From positions 1-54,392 of the forward strand of contig CAKTTL010000006.1 in NCBI GenBank assembly GCA_934615235.1: a stretch of DNA of 54,392 nucleotides, given 5' to 3'. Under the pieces are notes generated by a model that had not been told where the DNA came from, did not search any database, and saw only the letters and a list, made by a program, of their open reading frames with translations. The DNA comes from an uncultured Clostridia bacterium (GTDB taxonomy: Bacteria; Bacillota; Clostridia; Christensenellales; Aristaeellaceae). Below are positions 16,931 through 25,855 of this stretch, one piece after another (position 1 is the first letter of the stretch; each line of letters starts with the position of its first letter). Made by a program: the position numbers and the translations under genes.

Positions 16931-18223
16931 ATGGAACAGATGAACTACGCTTCCCCGCTCTTCGTTCGCTCCCGCCGCGCGTACAGCACGCAGTGCATGC
17001 TGGAATATTTTATCGCGCTTCTGGTTTCCGACGCGTTCCTTTCCAAACTGCTCACCGTGCTCGGGCTGAGCGACGCGCAGGTCGGCGTAATTTCCTCTCT
17101 GATCTCGGCGGCGTTCCTGTTTCAGCTAGCCTCCGTTTTTCTGGTCGACCGCATCCGCCGCGTCAAGCGCTGCCTGTTGTTTTTCACAACGTTCAGCCAG
17201 ATGCTTTTTGCGTCGCTTTATTTTCTGCCGTTTCTCAATCTCCCGGCGGCGCTCCGGCAACCGACCGTCGTCTGTTTGCTTCTGCTGGGCTATTTCTGCA
17301 ATTATTTCGTCACCACCATGGTCTTTCAGTGGGGCAACTCGTTCGTCTCGCCGGATCTGCGCGGCGAATTTTCCGCCGGAAAAGAAATGCAGTCGCTCCT
17401 GGGCGGGATGATTTTTACGCTGCTGATCGGCTTTATGGTCGATACGCTCGAAGCGCGCGGTCAGCTCATGTCCGCGTTCCTGTATATCGCGCTGATCGGC
17501 CTTCTGACCAGCGCGGGCAATTATATCTGCATCCGCCGCATCGGCGGCCGCGAAGCGCTGCTTTCCCGTCCCGCAAACGCGCCGCGTCTGCGGGAGATTC
17601 TGCGCAACACGTTCGGCCGCAGAGAATTCTGCAGCCTTGTCGTGCTCACCGCGCTCTATAACGCGGCGCTTTATCTTTCCACCGGCTTTCTCGGCACGTA
17701 CAAGCTCAAGGAACTGGCGCTGTCCGTCGGCGCGGTGCAGCTGATCAACATTGCTGCGAACCTGTGCCGTTTCGCCGTTTCCCGCCCCATGGGCCGCTAT
17801 TCCGACCGCACGTCCTTCGCACGCGGCGCGCTGCTGGCGCTGTGCATCACGGCGGCGGGGTTTGCGCTGAATATTTTCGCGGCGCCGGGCGCCTGGTTTT
17901 TCGCGGTGCTCTATACGGTGCTGTACGCCGTCGGGCAGGCGGGACTGAGCCAGAATATGGTCAACATGGCCTTCAATTACGTTCCCGTGGATTATTTCGT
18001 CCATGCTACCGCCATCAAAAACAGCATCGGCGGCATATGCGGTTTTACGGCCTCGCTGCTGGGCGGCTGGCTGCTCGGACGAATCCAGCAAAACGGCAAC
18101 TCGCTCTTCGGCCTGCACGTTTACGGGCAGCAGGCGCTTTCGCTGCTGTCGTTCGTTCTGCTCTGCGCCGCGGCAATTTACACGCGCGCGGTGATCGTTC
18201 CGCAAAAAATCATGAAACAATAA
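16931..18223 (+). CDS. MFS transporter
   Basis: A 430-residue permease with about twelve hydrophobic helices. After helix 2 comes VDRIRRVKR, which corresponds to the MFS loop between helices 2 and 3. The gene is 16 bases upstream of a GH39-type glycosidase and in line with a sugar isomerase gene, so import of a glycoside or sugar is likely. The ribosome-binding site is weak (AGAAGAAT). The substrate cannot be read from the sequence. Confidence 0.85.
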   Translation: MEQMNYASPLFVRSRRAYSTQCMLEYFIALLVSDAFLSKLLTVLGLSDAQVGVISSLISAAFLFQLASVFLVDRIRRVKRCLLFFTTFSQMLFASLYFLPFLNLPAALRQPTVVCLLLLGYFCNYFVTTMVFQWGNSFVSPDLRGEFSAGKEMQSLLGGMIFTLLIGFMVDTLEARGQLMSAFLYIALIGLLTSAGNYICIRRIGGREALLSRPANAPRLREILRNTFGRREFCSLVVLTALYNAALYLSTGFLGTYKLKELALSVGAVQLINIAANLCRFAVSRPMGRYSDRTSFARGALLALCITAAGFALNIFAAPGAWFFAVLYTVLYAVGQAGLSQNMVNMAFNYVPVDYFVHATAIKNSIGGICGFTASLLGGWLLGRIQQNGNSLFGLHVYGQQALSLLSFVLLCAAAIYTRAVIVPQKIMKQ

Positions 18224-18239
18224 ACCGGGAGGTTTTTTT

Positions 18240-19610
18240 ATGCAGCATATTTCCGTCGATTTTTCCCACGGCGCGGGGCGCGTCAAACCCATGCACAGCG
18301 TTAACAACGGGCCGGTCTACAAGTTCACCGCCGATCAGCGCATCTCCAACATGGACGCGTATCGCGCGGCGGGTTTTCCCTATGCGCGCACGCACGACGC
18401 ATCGTTTCTCTCCACCTACGGCGGCGAGCACACCGTCGACGTACACCTGATCTTCCGCGATTTTTCCCGCGATGCAGACGACCCGGCCGCCTATGATTTC
18501 GATCTGACGGACGATTATCTCAAAACCATCACGCTTGCCGGGACGAAGGTTTTCTACCGTCTCGGCTCAAAAATCGAGCATGAACGCAAAAAATACGGCA
18601 CCCTGCCGCCGCCCGATTTTCAGAAATGGGCGGAAATCTGCGAGCATATCATCCGCCACTACACCGAAGGCTGGGCAAACGGCTTTCATTACGATATCGA
18701 ATACTGGGAAATCTGGAACGAACCGGACGGCTTTGCCGACGACGCGCCCGCCGAGAAGAAAACCTGCTGGGGCGGTACGCGCGCGCAGTTCTGCGAGTTT
18801 TTCGACGTCGCCGCGCGCCATCTGAAGCGCTGCTTCCCGGATAAAAAAATCGGCGGCCCTGCCGTCTGCTTCCCGCTGACCGACTGGGCGCGCTATTTTC
18901 TCGACTATCTGCGCGCGCATGAAACGCCGCTGGATTTCTTCTCCTGGCATATCTACGCAAACAACCCGCTCCGCGTGGCCGAAGTGGAGCGCGAAGCACG
19001 GGCGATGCTCGATTCCTGCGGCTTTGAAAAAACGGAAAGCATCCTCAACGAGTGGAATTATGTGCGCGGCTGGGAAGGCGACGAATGGCTTTATTCGCTC
19101 GAGGCGGAGCGCGGGCTGAAGGGCGCAGCGTTTATCGCGTCGGTTCTGAGCCGTTCGCAGTATATGCCGGTCGATCATCTGATGTACTACGACGCGCGCC
19201 CCTGCGCGATGAACGGCCTCTTCCGCCCCTACGACGTAAGCCGCAACCTCAAGGGGTATTACGCCATGTATTTCTTTAACCGGCTCTACGAGCTCGGCCA
19301 GGCGGTTCCGGTCGAAAGCGACTGCGATTTTATGGCGGCTTGCGCCGCGCAGGACGGCGAACGCAAGGCCGTGCTGCTGAGCCATTTCGAAGAAAACGAC
19401 GCGGCGAAACCGCTGCAGGTGCGGCTCGCGCTGAATTGCCTGCAGCCGAAAGCGCCAGTCCGCCTGTCGTATTATCTGCTCGATGAAACGCACGACGGCG
19501 CGCTCGTGCGCGAAGAGATCGTGACGGGCGTTTCCGCCGCATGCTACCTGACGCTGCCCGTTTTCACCACATATCTGGTCACCATCGAGCCCGCCGAACT
19601 GAACGACTGA
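18240..19610 (+). CDS. GH39-like glycosidase (beta-xylosidase-type)
   Basis: A 456-residue clan-A TIM-barrel glycosidase without signal peptide, so cytoplasmic. The predicted acid/base is Glu161 in IWNEPD and the predicted nucleophile is Glu271 in ILNEWNY, the GH39 pattern. A C-terminal beta domain starts at about residue 340. GGGAGG precedes the start. Second gene of the MFS-GH39-isomerase operon. GH39 includes beta-xylosidases and alpha-L-iduronidases, and the substrate here is unknown. Confidence 0.8.
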   Translation: MQHISVDFSHGAGRVKPMHSVNNGPVYKFTADQRISNMDAYRAAGFPYARTHDASFLSTYGGEHTVDVHLIFRDFSRDADDPAAYDFDLTDDYLKTITLAGTKVFYRLGSKIEHERKKYGTLPPPDFQKWAEICEHIIRHYTEGWANGFHYDIEYWEIWNEPDGFADDAPAEKKTCWGGTRAQFCEFFDVAARHLKRCFPDKKIGGPAVCFPLTDWARYFLDYLRAHETPLDFFSWHIYANNPLRVAEVEREARAMLDSCGFEKTESILNEWNYVRGWEGDEWLYSLEAERGLKGAAFIASVLSRSQYMPVDHLMYYDARPCAMNGLFRPYDVSRNLKGYYAMYFFNRLYELGQAVPVESDCDFMAACAAQDGERKAVLLSHFEENDAAKPLQVRLALNCLQPKAPVRLSYYLLDETHDGALVREEIVTGVSAACYLTLPVFTTYLVTIEPAELND

Positions 19611-19633
19611 CCTTGCCAAAGGAGGGTTCCCCC

Positions 19634-20392
19634 ATGCGCCTTTGCATTCCGATTCCCTGCTTTTTCGGCCAAATGGATTTTGCCGGCGCGATTCGCCGCG
19701 TGCGCGCGCTTGGGTTTGACGCCGCGGAAACCTACAACTGGAAAGGACTGGACGCAGAATCCGTCCGCCGCGCCTGTGCGGAAAACGGCGTGGAACTGCT
19801 CAGCATGTGTACAACCGAATTCCGCATGACGGACGAAGCCTTCCGTTCCAAATGGCTCGACGGTCTGCGGGAAAGCTGCGCCGCCGCGCGTGCTTTGGGC
19901 GTGAAGCGGCTGATTACGCAGACCGGCCCGGATACCGGCGCGCCGCGTGAAAAGCAGCATGAGAACATCGTCGAAACGCTGCGGCAGGCCGCCGCGATTC
20001 TTGAGGATAGCGGCGTAACCGTCATGCTTGAGCCGCTGAACACGCTTGTCGACCATAAGGGCTATTATCTGTGGTCGGCCGTGGAAGGGGTTGAAATCAT
20101 CCGCGAGGTGAACCATCCGCTGGTAAAGATGGTCTTCGATATTTATCACCAGCAGATCATGGAGGGAAACATCATTCCCAATATCACCGGCAATCTGGAC
20201 TGTATCGCGCATCTGCACGCCGCGGGACATCCCGGCCGAAACGAACTGCAATCCGGCGAAAACGACTATAACGTCATCTTCGCCACCGTAGACAGGGCGG
20301 GCTACACGGGCGCATGCGGCCTGGAATACACGCCGCTCATGCCGCCCGAGGAAAGCCTGGCCGAAGCGCTGCGCCGCTACGGGAGCCGCTGA
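19634..20392 (+). CDS. Sugar isomerase/epimerase, hydroxypyruvate isomerase-like
   Basis: A 252-residue TIM-barrel protein of the xylose-isomerase-like (AP endonuclease 2) superfamily. Metal-binding residues are likely the Glu of MLEPLN, the Asp of VFDIYH, the His of HLHAAGHPGR and the Glu of GLEYTP. These segments match hydroxypyruvate isomerases. The start at 19634 follows AAAGGAGGG. It ends 16 bases inside the convergent dapL gene. It probably handles a product of the upstream glycosidase. Confidence 0.8.
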   Translation: MRLCIPIPCFFGQMDFAGAIRRVRALGFDAAETYNWKGLDAESVRRACAENGVELLSMCTTEFRMTDEAFRSKWLDGLRESCAAARALGVKRLITQTGPDTGAPREKQHENIVETLRQAAAILEDSGVTVMLEPLNTLVDHKGYYLWSAVEGVEIIREVNHPLVKMVFDIYHQQIMEGNIIPNITGNLDCIAHLHAAGHPGRNELQSGENDYNVIFATVDRAGYTGACGLEYTPLMPPEESLAEALRRYGSR

Positions 20393-21546
20393 AGCCGTTC
20401 CGCGGCCTCCAGCGTATCCTCGCGCGCGCCAAAGGCGGAAAAGCGCGCGTATCCCTCCCCGCATGCGCCGAATCCCGCGCCGGGCGTGCAGACGATCCGC
20501 CTCTCCCGCAGGAGAAGATCGAACCAGTCCCAGCTTTTCATGCCGTTCGGGCAGCGAACCCAGACGTACGGCGCGTTTTCACCGCCGAAACAGACGAGCC
20601 CCGCGCGTTCCGCTGCGCGCCGCAATGCGGCCGCGTTTTCCAGGTAAAACCGCACGTTCGCGCGCGCATGGGCAAGCCCTTCCGGCGAAAGCGCCGCCTC
20701 TGCCGCGCGCTGCACGGGATAGCTTACGCCGTTGAACTTCGCGGCCTGCCGCCGCTCCCACAGCGCGGCCAGCCGCCAGCGGTTTTCCCGTGGAATTGCC
20801 GTCCACGCGCAGCGCAGGCCGGTAAACCCCGCGCCCTTTGAAAAGCTGCAGATTTCAACGGCCACTTCCTTCGCGCCGTCGATTTCGAAGATACTGCGCG
20901 GACAATTTTCATCCGTAATATAATCGCGATACGCGGCGTCGAAAAGAATCGCCGCGTTGTTTTTTTGCGCCCATTCAACAAACCGCACCAGCTGTCTGCG
21001 CGTCAGCGCCATGCCGGTCGGGTTGTTCGGGCTGCAAAGATAAAGAAAATCAACCGGCCCGTGCGGCGGTTCCGGACAGAAGCCGTTCTCCGCGCGGCAG
21101 GGCAGAAGCGTCGCGCGCCGCCCGGCCATGCGGTTCGAATCAAGATAAACCGGATACACCGGGTCGCACACCGCGGCGACTGCGTCCGGCGCGAAAAGCT
21201 CCTGCAGCGCGCCGGCGTCCGATTTCGCGCCGTCGGAGATGAAAATCTCCTCCTCGCCGAGCGTTACGCCCAGCGGCGCATATTCTGCGCGCAGGATCGC
21301 GCGCTTCAAAAAAGGCTCGCCCGTTCCCGGCGGATAGCCGCGAAACGTTGCGGCCTCGCCCATTTCGTCGGCCGCGCGCTTCATCGCCGCCACGCAGCAC
21401 GGCGCGACCGGCCGCGTCACATCGCCGATTCCAAGCCACAAAAGCCGCCCTTCCGATTCCCTCGAAAAGGCGGCTGCGCGCTTTGCCACTTCGGAAAACA
21501 GATAGCTTTCGTGCATCTGAGCCAGCGACTCGTTAACTCTCGCCAT
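20377..21546 (-). CDS. dapL: LL-diaminopimelate aminotransferase
   Basis: A 389-residue PLP enzyme of fold type I that makes LL-diaminopimelate directly from tetrahydrodipicolinate. Landmarks are WLGIGDVTRP, the CDPVYPVY and LCSPNNPTG regions, and the PLP lysine in SFSKGAGFTG. The length fits the family (about 390-410). It follows dapF by 13 bases. Its 3' end overlaps the convergent isomerase gene by 16 bases. Confidence 0.92.
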   Translation of the reverse strand: MARVNESLAQMHESYLFSEVAKRAAAFSRESEGRLLWLGIGDVTRPVAPCCVAAMKRAADEMGEAATFRGYPPGTGEPFLKRAILRAEYAPLGVTLGEEEIFISDGAKSDAGALQELFAPDAVAAVCDPVYPVYLDSNRMAGRRATLLPCRAENGFCPEPPHGPVDFLYLCSPNNPTGMALTRRQLVRFVEWAQKNNAAILFDAAYRDYITDENCPRSIFEIDGAKEVAVEICSFSKGAGFTGLRCAWTAIPRENRWRLAALWERRQAAKFNGVSYPVQRAAEAALSPEGLAHARANVRFYLENAAALRRAAERAGLVCFGGENAPYVWVRCPNGMKSWDWFDLLLRERRIVCTPGAGFGACGEGYARFSAFGAREDTLEAAERLQRLP

Positions 21547-21559
21547 CGGTCCTCCAGAT

Positions 21560-22330
21560 TCATTTTTCGTCTATCATTTCGCCCTCGAACACCGTCGTTG
21601 CCGGGCCCGTCATCAGGATATGCCGGTCGCCCTCGCGCCATTCGATCTGCAGCGCTCCGCCGCGCAGGAGAACCTCCACCTTGCGCCCGCAAAGCCCCGC
21701 CGCAATCGCCGCTGCGGCGCAGGCGCACGCGCCCGTCCCGCAGGCAAGCGTTTCGCCGCTGCCGCGCTCCCAGACGCGCATGCGCAGCGTATCGCGCGAA
21801 AGCGGCTGCGTAAACTCGATGTTCGCGTTCTTTTCGGCGCAAAGCTTTGCGCCTTTTTCCGCAAATTCCGCCCACTCGAACGGATCAAACGAGGTGAAAA
21901 CGGCCGCGTGCGGGTTGCCCATCGAAACGAACGTGCAGTCTCTGCGCGGCTCGAGCGCCTGCGGCGCGCCCATATCGACCGTCACGCTCGCAATGCGCTC
22001 ACCCGCAAAGTTCAGACGCACAGGCCGCACGCCGCCGCCCGTTTCGAGCGTAAACTCGCGCCTGCGGGTCAATCCGTGCTCGTAGACGTAGCGCCCGACG
22101 CAGCGCGCGCCGTTGCCGCACATTTCGGCTTCGCTGCCATCGGCGTTGAACATACGCATGCGAAAATCGGCTTTTTCGCTCGGAAGGATAAGAATCATCC
22201 CGTCCGAACCGACGCCGAAATGCCGGTCGCTCAGACGGATGGAAAGCGCGGCGGGGTCCTCAATTTGCTCCGCAAAACCGTTGATATAGACGTAATCGTT
22301 TCCGATACCCTGCATCTTTGTAAACCGCAC
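21560..22330 (-). CDS. dapF: Diaminopimelate epimerase
   Basis: A 256-residue cofactor-free epimerase that converts LL- to meso-diaminopimelate for lysine and peptidoglycan. It has both catalytic cysteine motifs, EMCGNGARC and LACGTGACA, and the N-terminal MQGIGNDYVYI. Paired with dapL, so the two successive steps are co-expressed. The gene starts 33 bases after the preceding lipoprotein gene. No clear ribosome-binding site is seen. Confidence 0.95.
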   Translation of the reverse strand: MRFTKMQGIGNDYVYINGFAEQIEDPAALSIRLSDRHFGVGSDGMILILPSEKADFRMRMFNADGSEAEMCGNGARCVGRYVYEHGLTRRREFTLETGGGVRPVRLNFAGERIASVTVDMGAPQALEPRRDCTFVSMGNPHAAVFTSFDPFEWAEFAEKGAKLCAEKNANIEFTQPLSRDTLRMRVWERGSGETLACGTGACACAAAAIAAGLCGRKVEVLLRGGALQIEWREGDRHILMTGPATTVFEGEMIDEK

Positions 22331-22363
22331 AGGCCCCGCCCCGCTTTCTCTCGTGTTATTCTA

Positions 22364-22960
22364 TTACGCCCTGGCGTTGATGGTGATGTTCTTCTCGCCG
22401 TCGTACTCAACGCTGATCTCCTGCACGGCGGCGGAGATGAACTTCTCCGTCGCGTACAGCTGACCGTCAATCCACGCGAACGGCTCGCCCGCGGCGTCCA
22501 CAGGCGTTCCGGCCTTCGAAGCCGTCACGCCTTTGAGCTCGGACGCGTTTTTATCCGCAGGCACGTTCAGCTTGACGATGATCTCGTCCATACCGCTCTG
22601 CGTCAGCTTCATCTCGCCCTCGCCCGTGCCGGAAGGCTCCTCGACCTGCCAGCCCAGTGCCTTGCACGTTTCCACAAACGGTAGCAGCATCGTCTTTTCG
22701 TCGCCGTTCGGGTAGAAAGCCGGGCTTTCCAGCTTCGTTCCGCCGACGGTAATCACGGCCTCGTCGCCCACGGCGATGAAGGTGTCGGTCTGCGTGTTCG
22801 CGTCTTCAGCGGGCTGCTGCGTAGCGGCCTCGGTCGGCGTCTGCGTGGCGGTCGCCAGCGGCGCGGTCGGGCTGTTTTCTACGGTCGCAGTGTTCGTTGA
22901 GCACGCCGTCAGCGCCGCGCAGACGCAGACGAGAAGCAGAATAAAACGAACCGATTTCAT
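22364..22960 (-). CDS. Lipoprotein with copper-amine-oxidase-N-like domain
   Basis: A 198-residue exported protein. Lipobox LTAC (Cys20) is followed by a Thr/Ala/Pro-rich linker to about residue 60. The rest resembles the stalk domain named after copper amine oxidase N-termini (LPFVETCKALGWQVE). No enzyme domain is present. These domains are common on clostridial cell surfaces and are thought structural or binding. The start at 22960 follows AAAAAGGAGG. Its neighbours are dapF and a membrane TPR protein. Confidence 0.8.
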   Translation of the reverse strand: MKSVRFILLLVCVCAALTACSTNTATVENSPTAPLATATQTPTEAATQQPAEDANTQTDTFIAVGDEAVITVGGTKLESPAFYPNGDEKTMLLPFVETCKALGWQVEEPSGTGEGEMKLTQSGMDEIIVKLNVPADKNASELKGVTASKAGTPVDAAGEPFAWIDGQLYATEKFISAAVQEISVEYDGEKNITINARA

Positions 22961-23021
22961 GAGAATGCCTCCTTTTTGGTTTTCGCCAACGAGTATTCCC
23001 ATGAAACCGGAACGTTATTCA

Positions 23022-23037
23022 GGGGCGCTTGCGCCCC
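23022..23037 (-). repeat. GC-rich hairpin in lipoprotein leader
   Basis: GGGGCGC-TT-GCGCCCC between the genes at 22960 and 23047, without T-tract. Member of the short GC palindrome set. Confidence 0.4.
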
Positions 23038-23046
23038 CCCTGATTC

Positions 23047-25008
23047 TTATTGCGACATATACCACATCCACTCCATCCGGGTAATCAGGCCGCCTTCGCT
23101 GTAATAGCTCAGCTCCAGCCAAGCGCCGGTGGTCAGATGGTAGTAATAGCCGATGTGATACTTGCCCTCATCCTCGCGCGTGAGGATGCCCAGCGCGCCG
23201 GTATCCGCCGTACGGAGCGTATAGAGATTGCGCACGCCGTTTGCGTTTTCCTCTCCGCCCGCATCGCGGAAGGCCGAGAGCACATCCTCTACCCGCATGC
23301 CCACGCCTGTCGAGCGCGGTCCCTTCATATCGGGCGAACTTGTCACAAGTTCAACGAGGACGGGCGATTTGCCGTTCTGTTTATCGAGGAACACGGCCGA
23401 GCCCCACGCGTAATGCAGCCGCGTATACGTGCCCAGGTCGTCGTAACCGTCATCCGTTTCGCTGGAAGGGTCGCCGTAGGTCGAAATGAACTTCTCCTTC
23501 GTCGTTCCGTTCAGCTCCAGCTTGTCGATCCTGTCCGACTCCTTGAACGCCGTCCCCGCCTTGCCCTCGCAGACGTATTCCTCCACCATTTCGTTTGAAA
23601 CCTTACCTTCGCTGTTGACCGCGATGGCGCGCAGCGTCGTCTTGCCCACGCGCAGCTGGATCGGCCCGTCGTACAGCTTCGATTCCGTTGTCGGCGCGGT
23701 GCCGTCGATCGTATAGTAAATCGCTACGACGTCCTTTGAGGCGCGCAGCGAGACCTGGCGCACCCTGTCGTACGTGCCCGGCTGCAGGTTCGCTTTGGGC
23801 GCGTCGGGGTTCGGCTTGTTGACAATATATGTCTGGGAATTGACGTTGCTGAACATGCCATCCTTCGCCGCGACAATCTGGATCTTCCACGTTCCCTCTT
23901 CGAGGTAAACCGGCTCGGTATAGAGGATTCCCTCCTCCATGGGCGTGGATTTCGAGTTGATCACATAATAGATCTTCGCGCCCTCGTCGGCCGACATGGT
24001 CAGTTCAAATTCTTTATCAAACGAGCCGCCCAGCGCGGAAACCGCCGGCGTCGCCGGCCGCAGCTCACGCTGAAGCGTTGTGAAATATGAGTCGCCCGTT
24101 CTTTCAATCGCCAGCGCGATGCACTGCAGCGCCTCGTAATTGCGCCCGTCTTCAATCATCAGATCGATCAGATACCGATACGATTCCGGATAATTCGGCC
24201 AGCACTCGATCGCGTGCGCGTAGGCCAGCTCGGCGCGCTCGGACTGATTCGTCGCCGTATACGCGCGCCCGAGGTCGATCAGCGTTTCAAGGTCGTCCGG
24301 CTCTTTCGTCTGCGCGATTTCCAGCGCCCTGACCGCGCGGGAAATGGAGCCGCCGCTCATATACTCGCGTCCCAGCGCGTGATACGCTTCCGCCGTCGTA
24401 TCGAAACCCATGCGCGCGCAAAAGAGCGTGCCCGGCGTAGTCTTCGTCAGGAAGAAATGAATGCCGAAGGCGAGCGCCGCCACGGCGACAGCCGTCGCCG
24501 CCAGAAGGCGGATCCAGTTCAGGCTGGCAAAGTCCGAATGCTCCGGCTCGATGGCCTTGTAGCGATGCCTGCGCACCATCCGCACGCCGCCGTTTTCGCC
24601 GCTTCCCTTCGCGTTTTCGCCCGTGGACGGAACCGGCTCGTCCCGCCTGTCCGGGCGGGATGCGGCCGTGCTCTCCGCCGCATGACGGACCGGCTTTTCC
24701 GGCGCTGCCGGCGGCGGGCTGGACGCGGGCCTCGAGGCGCTTCGCGCCGTCCTTTCCCTGCGCGGCTCCTCCTCGCCTGCGTCCGGTTCAACGGGCGTTT
24801 TCCGCTCGGCGGGCGCCTGCGCCGTCCGTCTTTCCGGCTTTTTCAGGTCCGAAGGCAGTGTGGAGACGCGCCGCTCGGGGCGCTTCCACGGGCTGTCCGC
24901 ATGGCGCGCGGCAGCCGTTTCATCCTCCTTGTTTACAAGAAGCGCGCCGCAGCGGGGACATTTTACATGTCCCTCTCCCAGCAGCACGCCGCAATTTTTG
25001 CAGATCAT
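23047..25008 (-). CDS. Membrane TPR protein with zinc ribbon and chitobiase-C-type beta domains
   Basis: A 653-residue mosaic protein. Order: zinc ribbon (CKNC and CPRC, residues 3-20); disordered Arg/Pro/Glu-rich linker to about 150; one membrane helix at about 165-186; TPR region at about 200-300 (LETLIDLGRAYTATN); two beta domains like the chitobiase/hexosaminidase C-terminal domain (YYVINSKSTP and YYTIDGTAPTTESKLYDGP); and an unassigned C-terminal domain of about 170 residues. Topology suggests zinc ribbon inside and the rest outside. The function is unknown, with a cell-envelope assembly or sensing role possible. It ends upstream of the lipoprotein gene on the same strand. Confidence 0.8.
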   Translation of the reverse strand: MICKNCGVLLGEGHVKCPRCGALLVNKEDETAAARHADSPWKRPERRVSTLPSDLKKPERRTAQAPAERKTPVEPDAGEEEPRRERTARSASRPASSPPPAAPEKPVRHAAESTAASRPDRRDEPVPSTGENAKGSGENGGVRMVRRHRYKAIEPEHSDFASLNWIRLLAATAVAVAALAFGIHFFLTKTTPGTLFCARMGFDTTAEAYHALGREYMSGGSISRAVRALEIAQTKEPDDLETLIDLGRAYTATNQSERAELAYAHAIECWPNYPESYRYLIDLMIEDGRNYEALQCIALAIERTGDSYFTTLQRELRPATPAVSALGGSFDKEFELTMSADEGAKIYYVINSKSTPMEEGILYTEPVYLEEGTWKIQIVAAKDGMFSNVNSQTYIVNKPNPDAPKANLQPGTYDRVRQVSLRASKDVVAIYYTIDGTAPTTESKLYDGPIQLRVGKTTLRAIAVNSEGKVSNEMVEEYVCEGKAGTAFKESDRIDKLELNGTTKEKFISTYGDPSSETDDGYDDLGTYTRLHYAWGSAVFLDKQNGKSPVLVELVTSSPDMKGPRSTGVGMRVEDVLSAFRDAGGEENANGVRNLYTLRTADTGALGILTREDEGKYHIGYYYHLTTGAWLELSYYSEGGLITRMEWMWYMSQ

Positions 25009-25024
25009 CCGTTTCCTCCGCGCT

Positions 25025-25855
25025 TTACTGCATCCGGCTGAGCGATTCGTAATACGGGTCGCCGGAGAAATCCCGCTCGGCCGGCGCGTCCCCGCCCAGC
25101 GCTTCGATCGCGTTGCGCAGTTCGATATAATCGAGGTAGTTGATGCCGCTCTCCTGCATCGCGCGCGTCAGCGCGGGGATTGCGCGCTCGTCGCCCAGCT
25201 TGCCCAGAAGCGAAGCGAAAAACGCGATATGTTCCTTCTCGCGCTGGAAACGTTCCATCACCAGCTCGTACGTTTTCCCGTTGCCCGGGAAGTTGCACAG
25301 CACGTCCAGCAGCGTCTCCTGCGCGACGTCGCTCGCGCCGTCGTAAAGTTCCAGCGCTTTTGCCGGCACCTCGCCGCCCATCGAAACGAGCGCCTCGGCC
25401 GCTTTGTCGGCGCGGTCGTCGTTCTTTTCACGCTGCAGAATCCATTGCAGGTACAGGTTCATCGGCTCGCGGCTTTCCAGCTCGGTCAGAAGCGAGATGG
25501 TCGTCAGCACGGCCTCCTCCGGCGCGGTCTCGTCGCGCAGGATGCGCATGAGCGCGCGCTCCGCGTCCTCGCCCAGCTCGGTAATCCGGTCCAGCAGCAG
25601 ATCCGGCACCGGCACGTTCTGCTGGAAATATTCTTCCATCCATTCGCAGAGCATGAACGCGTCGTCATAGCGTTCGAAATACATGCACGGCGCGACGCCG
25701 TCCAGCCAGTCGGCCGGCTGATGCAGCCATTCTTCGTAGAGCGCGGGCATTTCCTCCTCCATCCGCTCCACGCTGTTGCCGTATTCCGCCGCATGCTCGT
25801 GAATCCACTCGGATTCGTATTGCTCAAACTGCTCGTCAAAGTTAATACATTCCAT
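25025..25855 (-). CDS. HEAT-like repeat protein, unknown function
   Basis: A 276-residue acidic, all-helical protein without signal peptide. Helical pairs such as DERAIPALTRAMQES look like HEAT repeats. The N-terminus is rich in Glu, Trp and Tyr. ATG at 25855 is chosen because AGGGAGG lies 9 bases upstream. A TTG 9 bases earlier abuts that site directly and is unlikely. The start overlaps the end of the TPR gene at 25842, so they are co-translated. It probably acts as a protein-binding scaffold. Confidence 0.75.
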   Translation of the reverse strand: MECINFDEQFEQYESEWIHEHAAEYGNSVERMEEEMPALYEEWLHQPADWLDGVAPCMYFERYDDAFMLCEWMEEYFQQNVPVPDLLLDRITELGEDAERALMRILRDETAPEEAVLTTISLLTELESREPMNLYLQWILQREKNDDRADKAAEALVSMGGEVPAKALELYDGASDVAQETLLDVLCNFPGNGKTYELVMERFQREKEHIAFFASLLGKLGDERAIPALTRAMQESGINYLDYIELRNAIEALGGDAPAERDFSGDPYYESLSRMQ

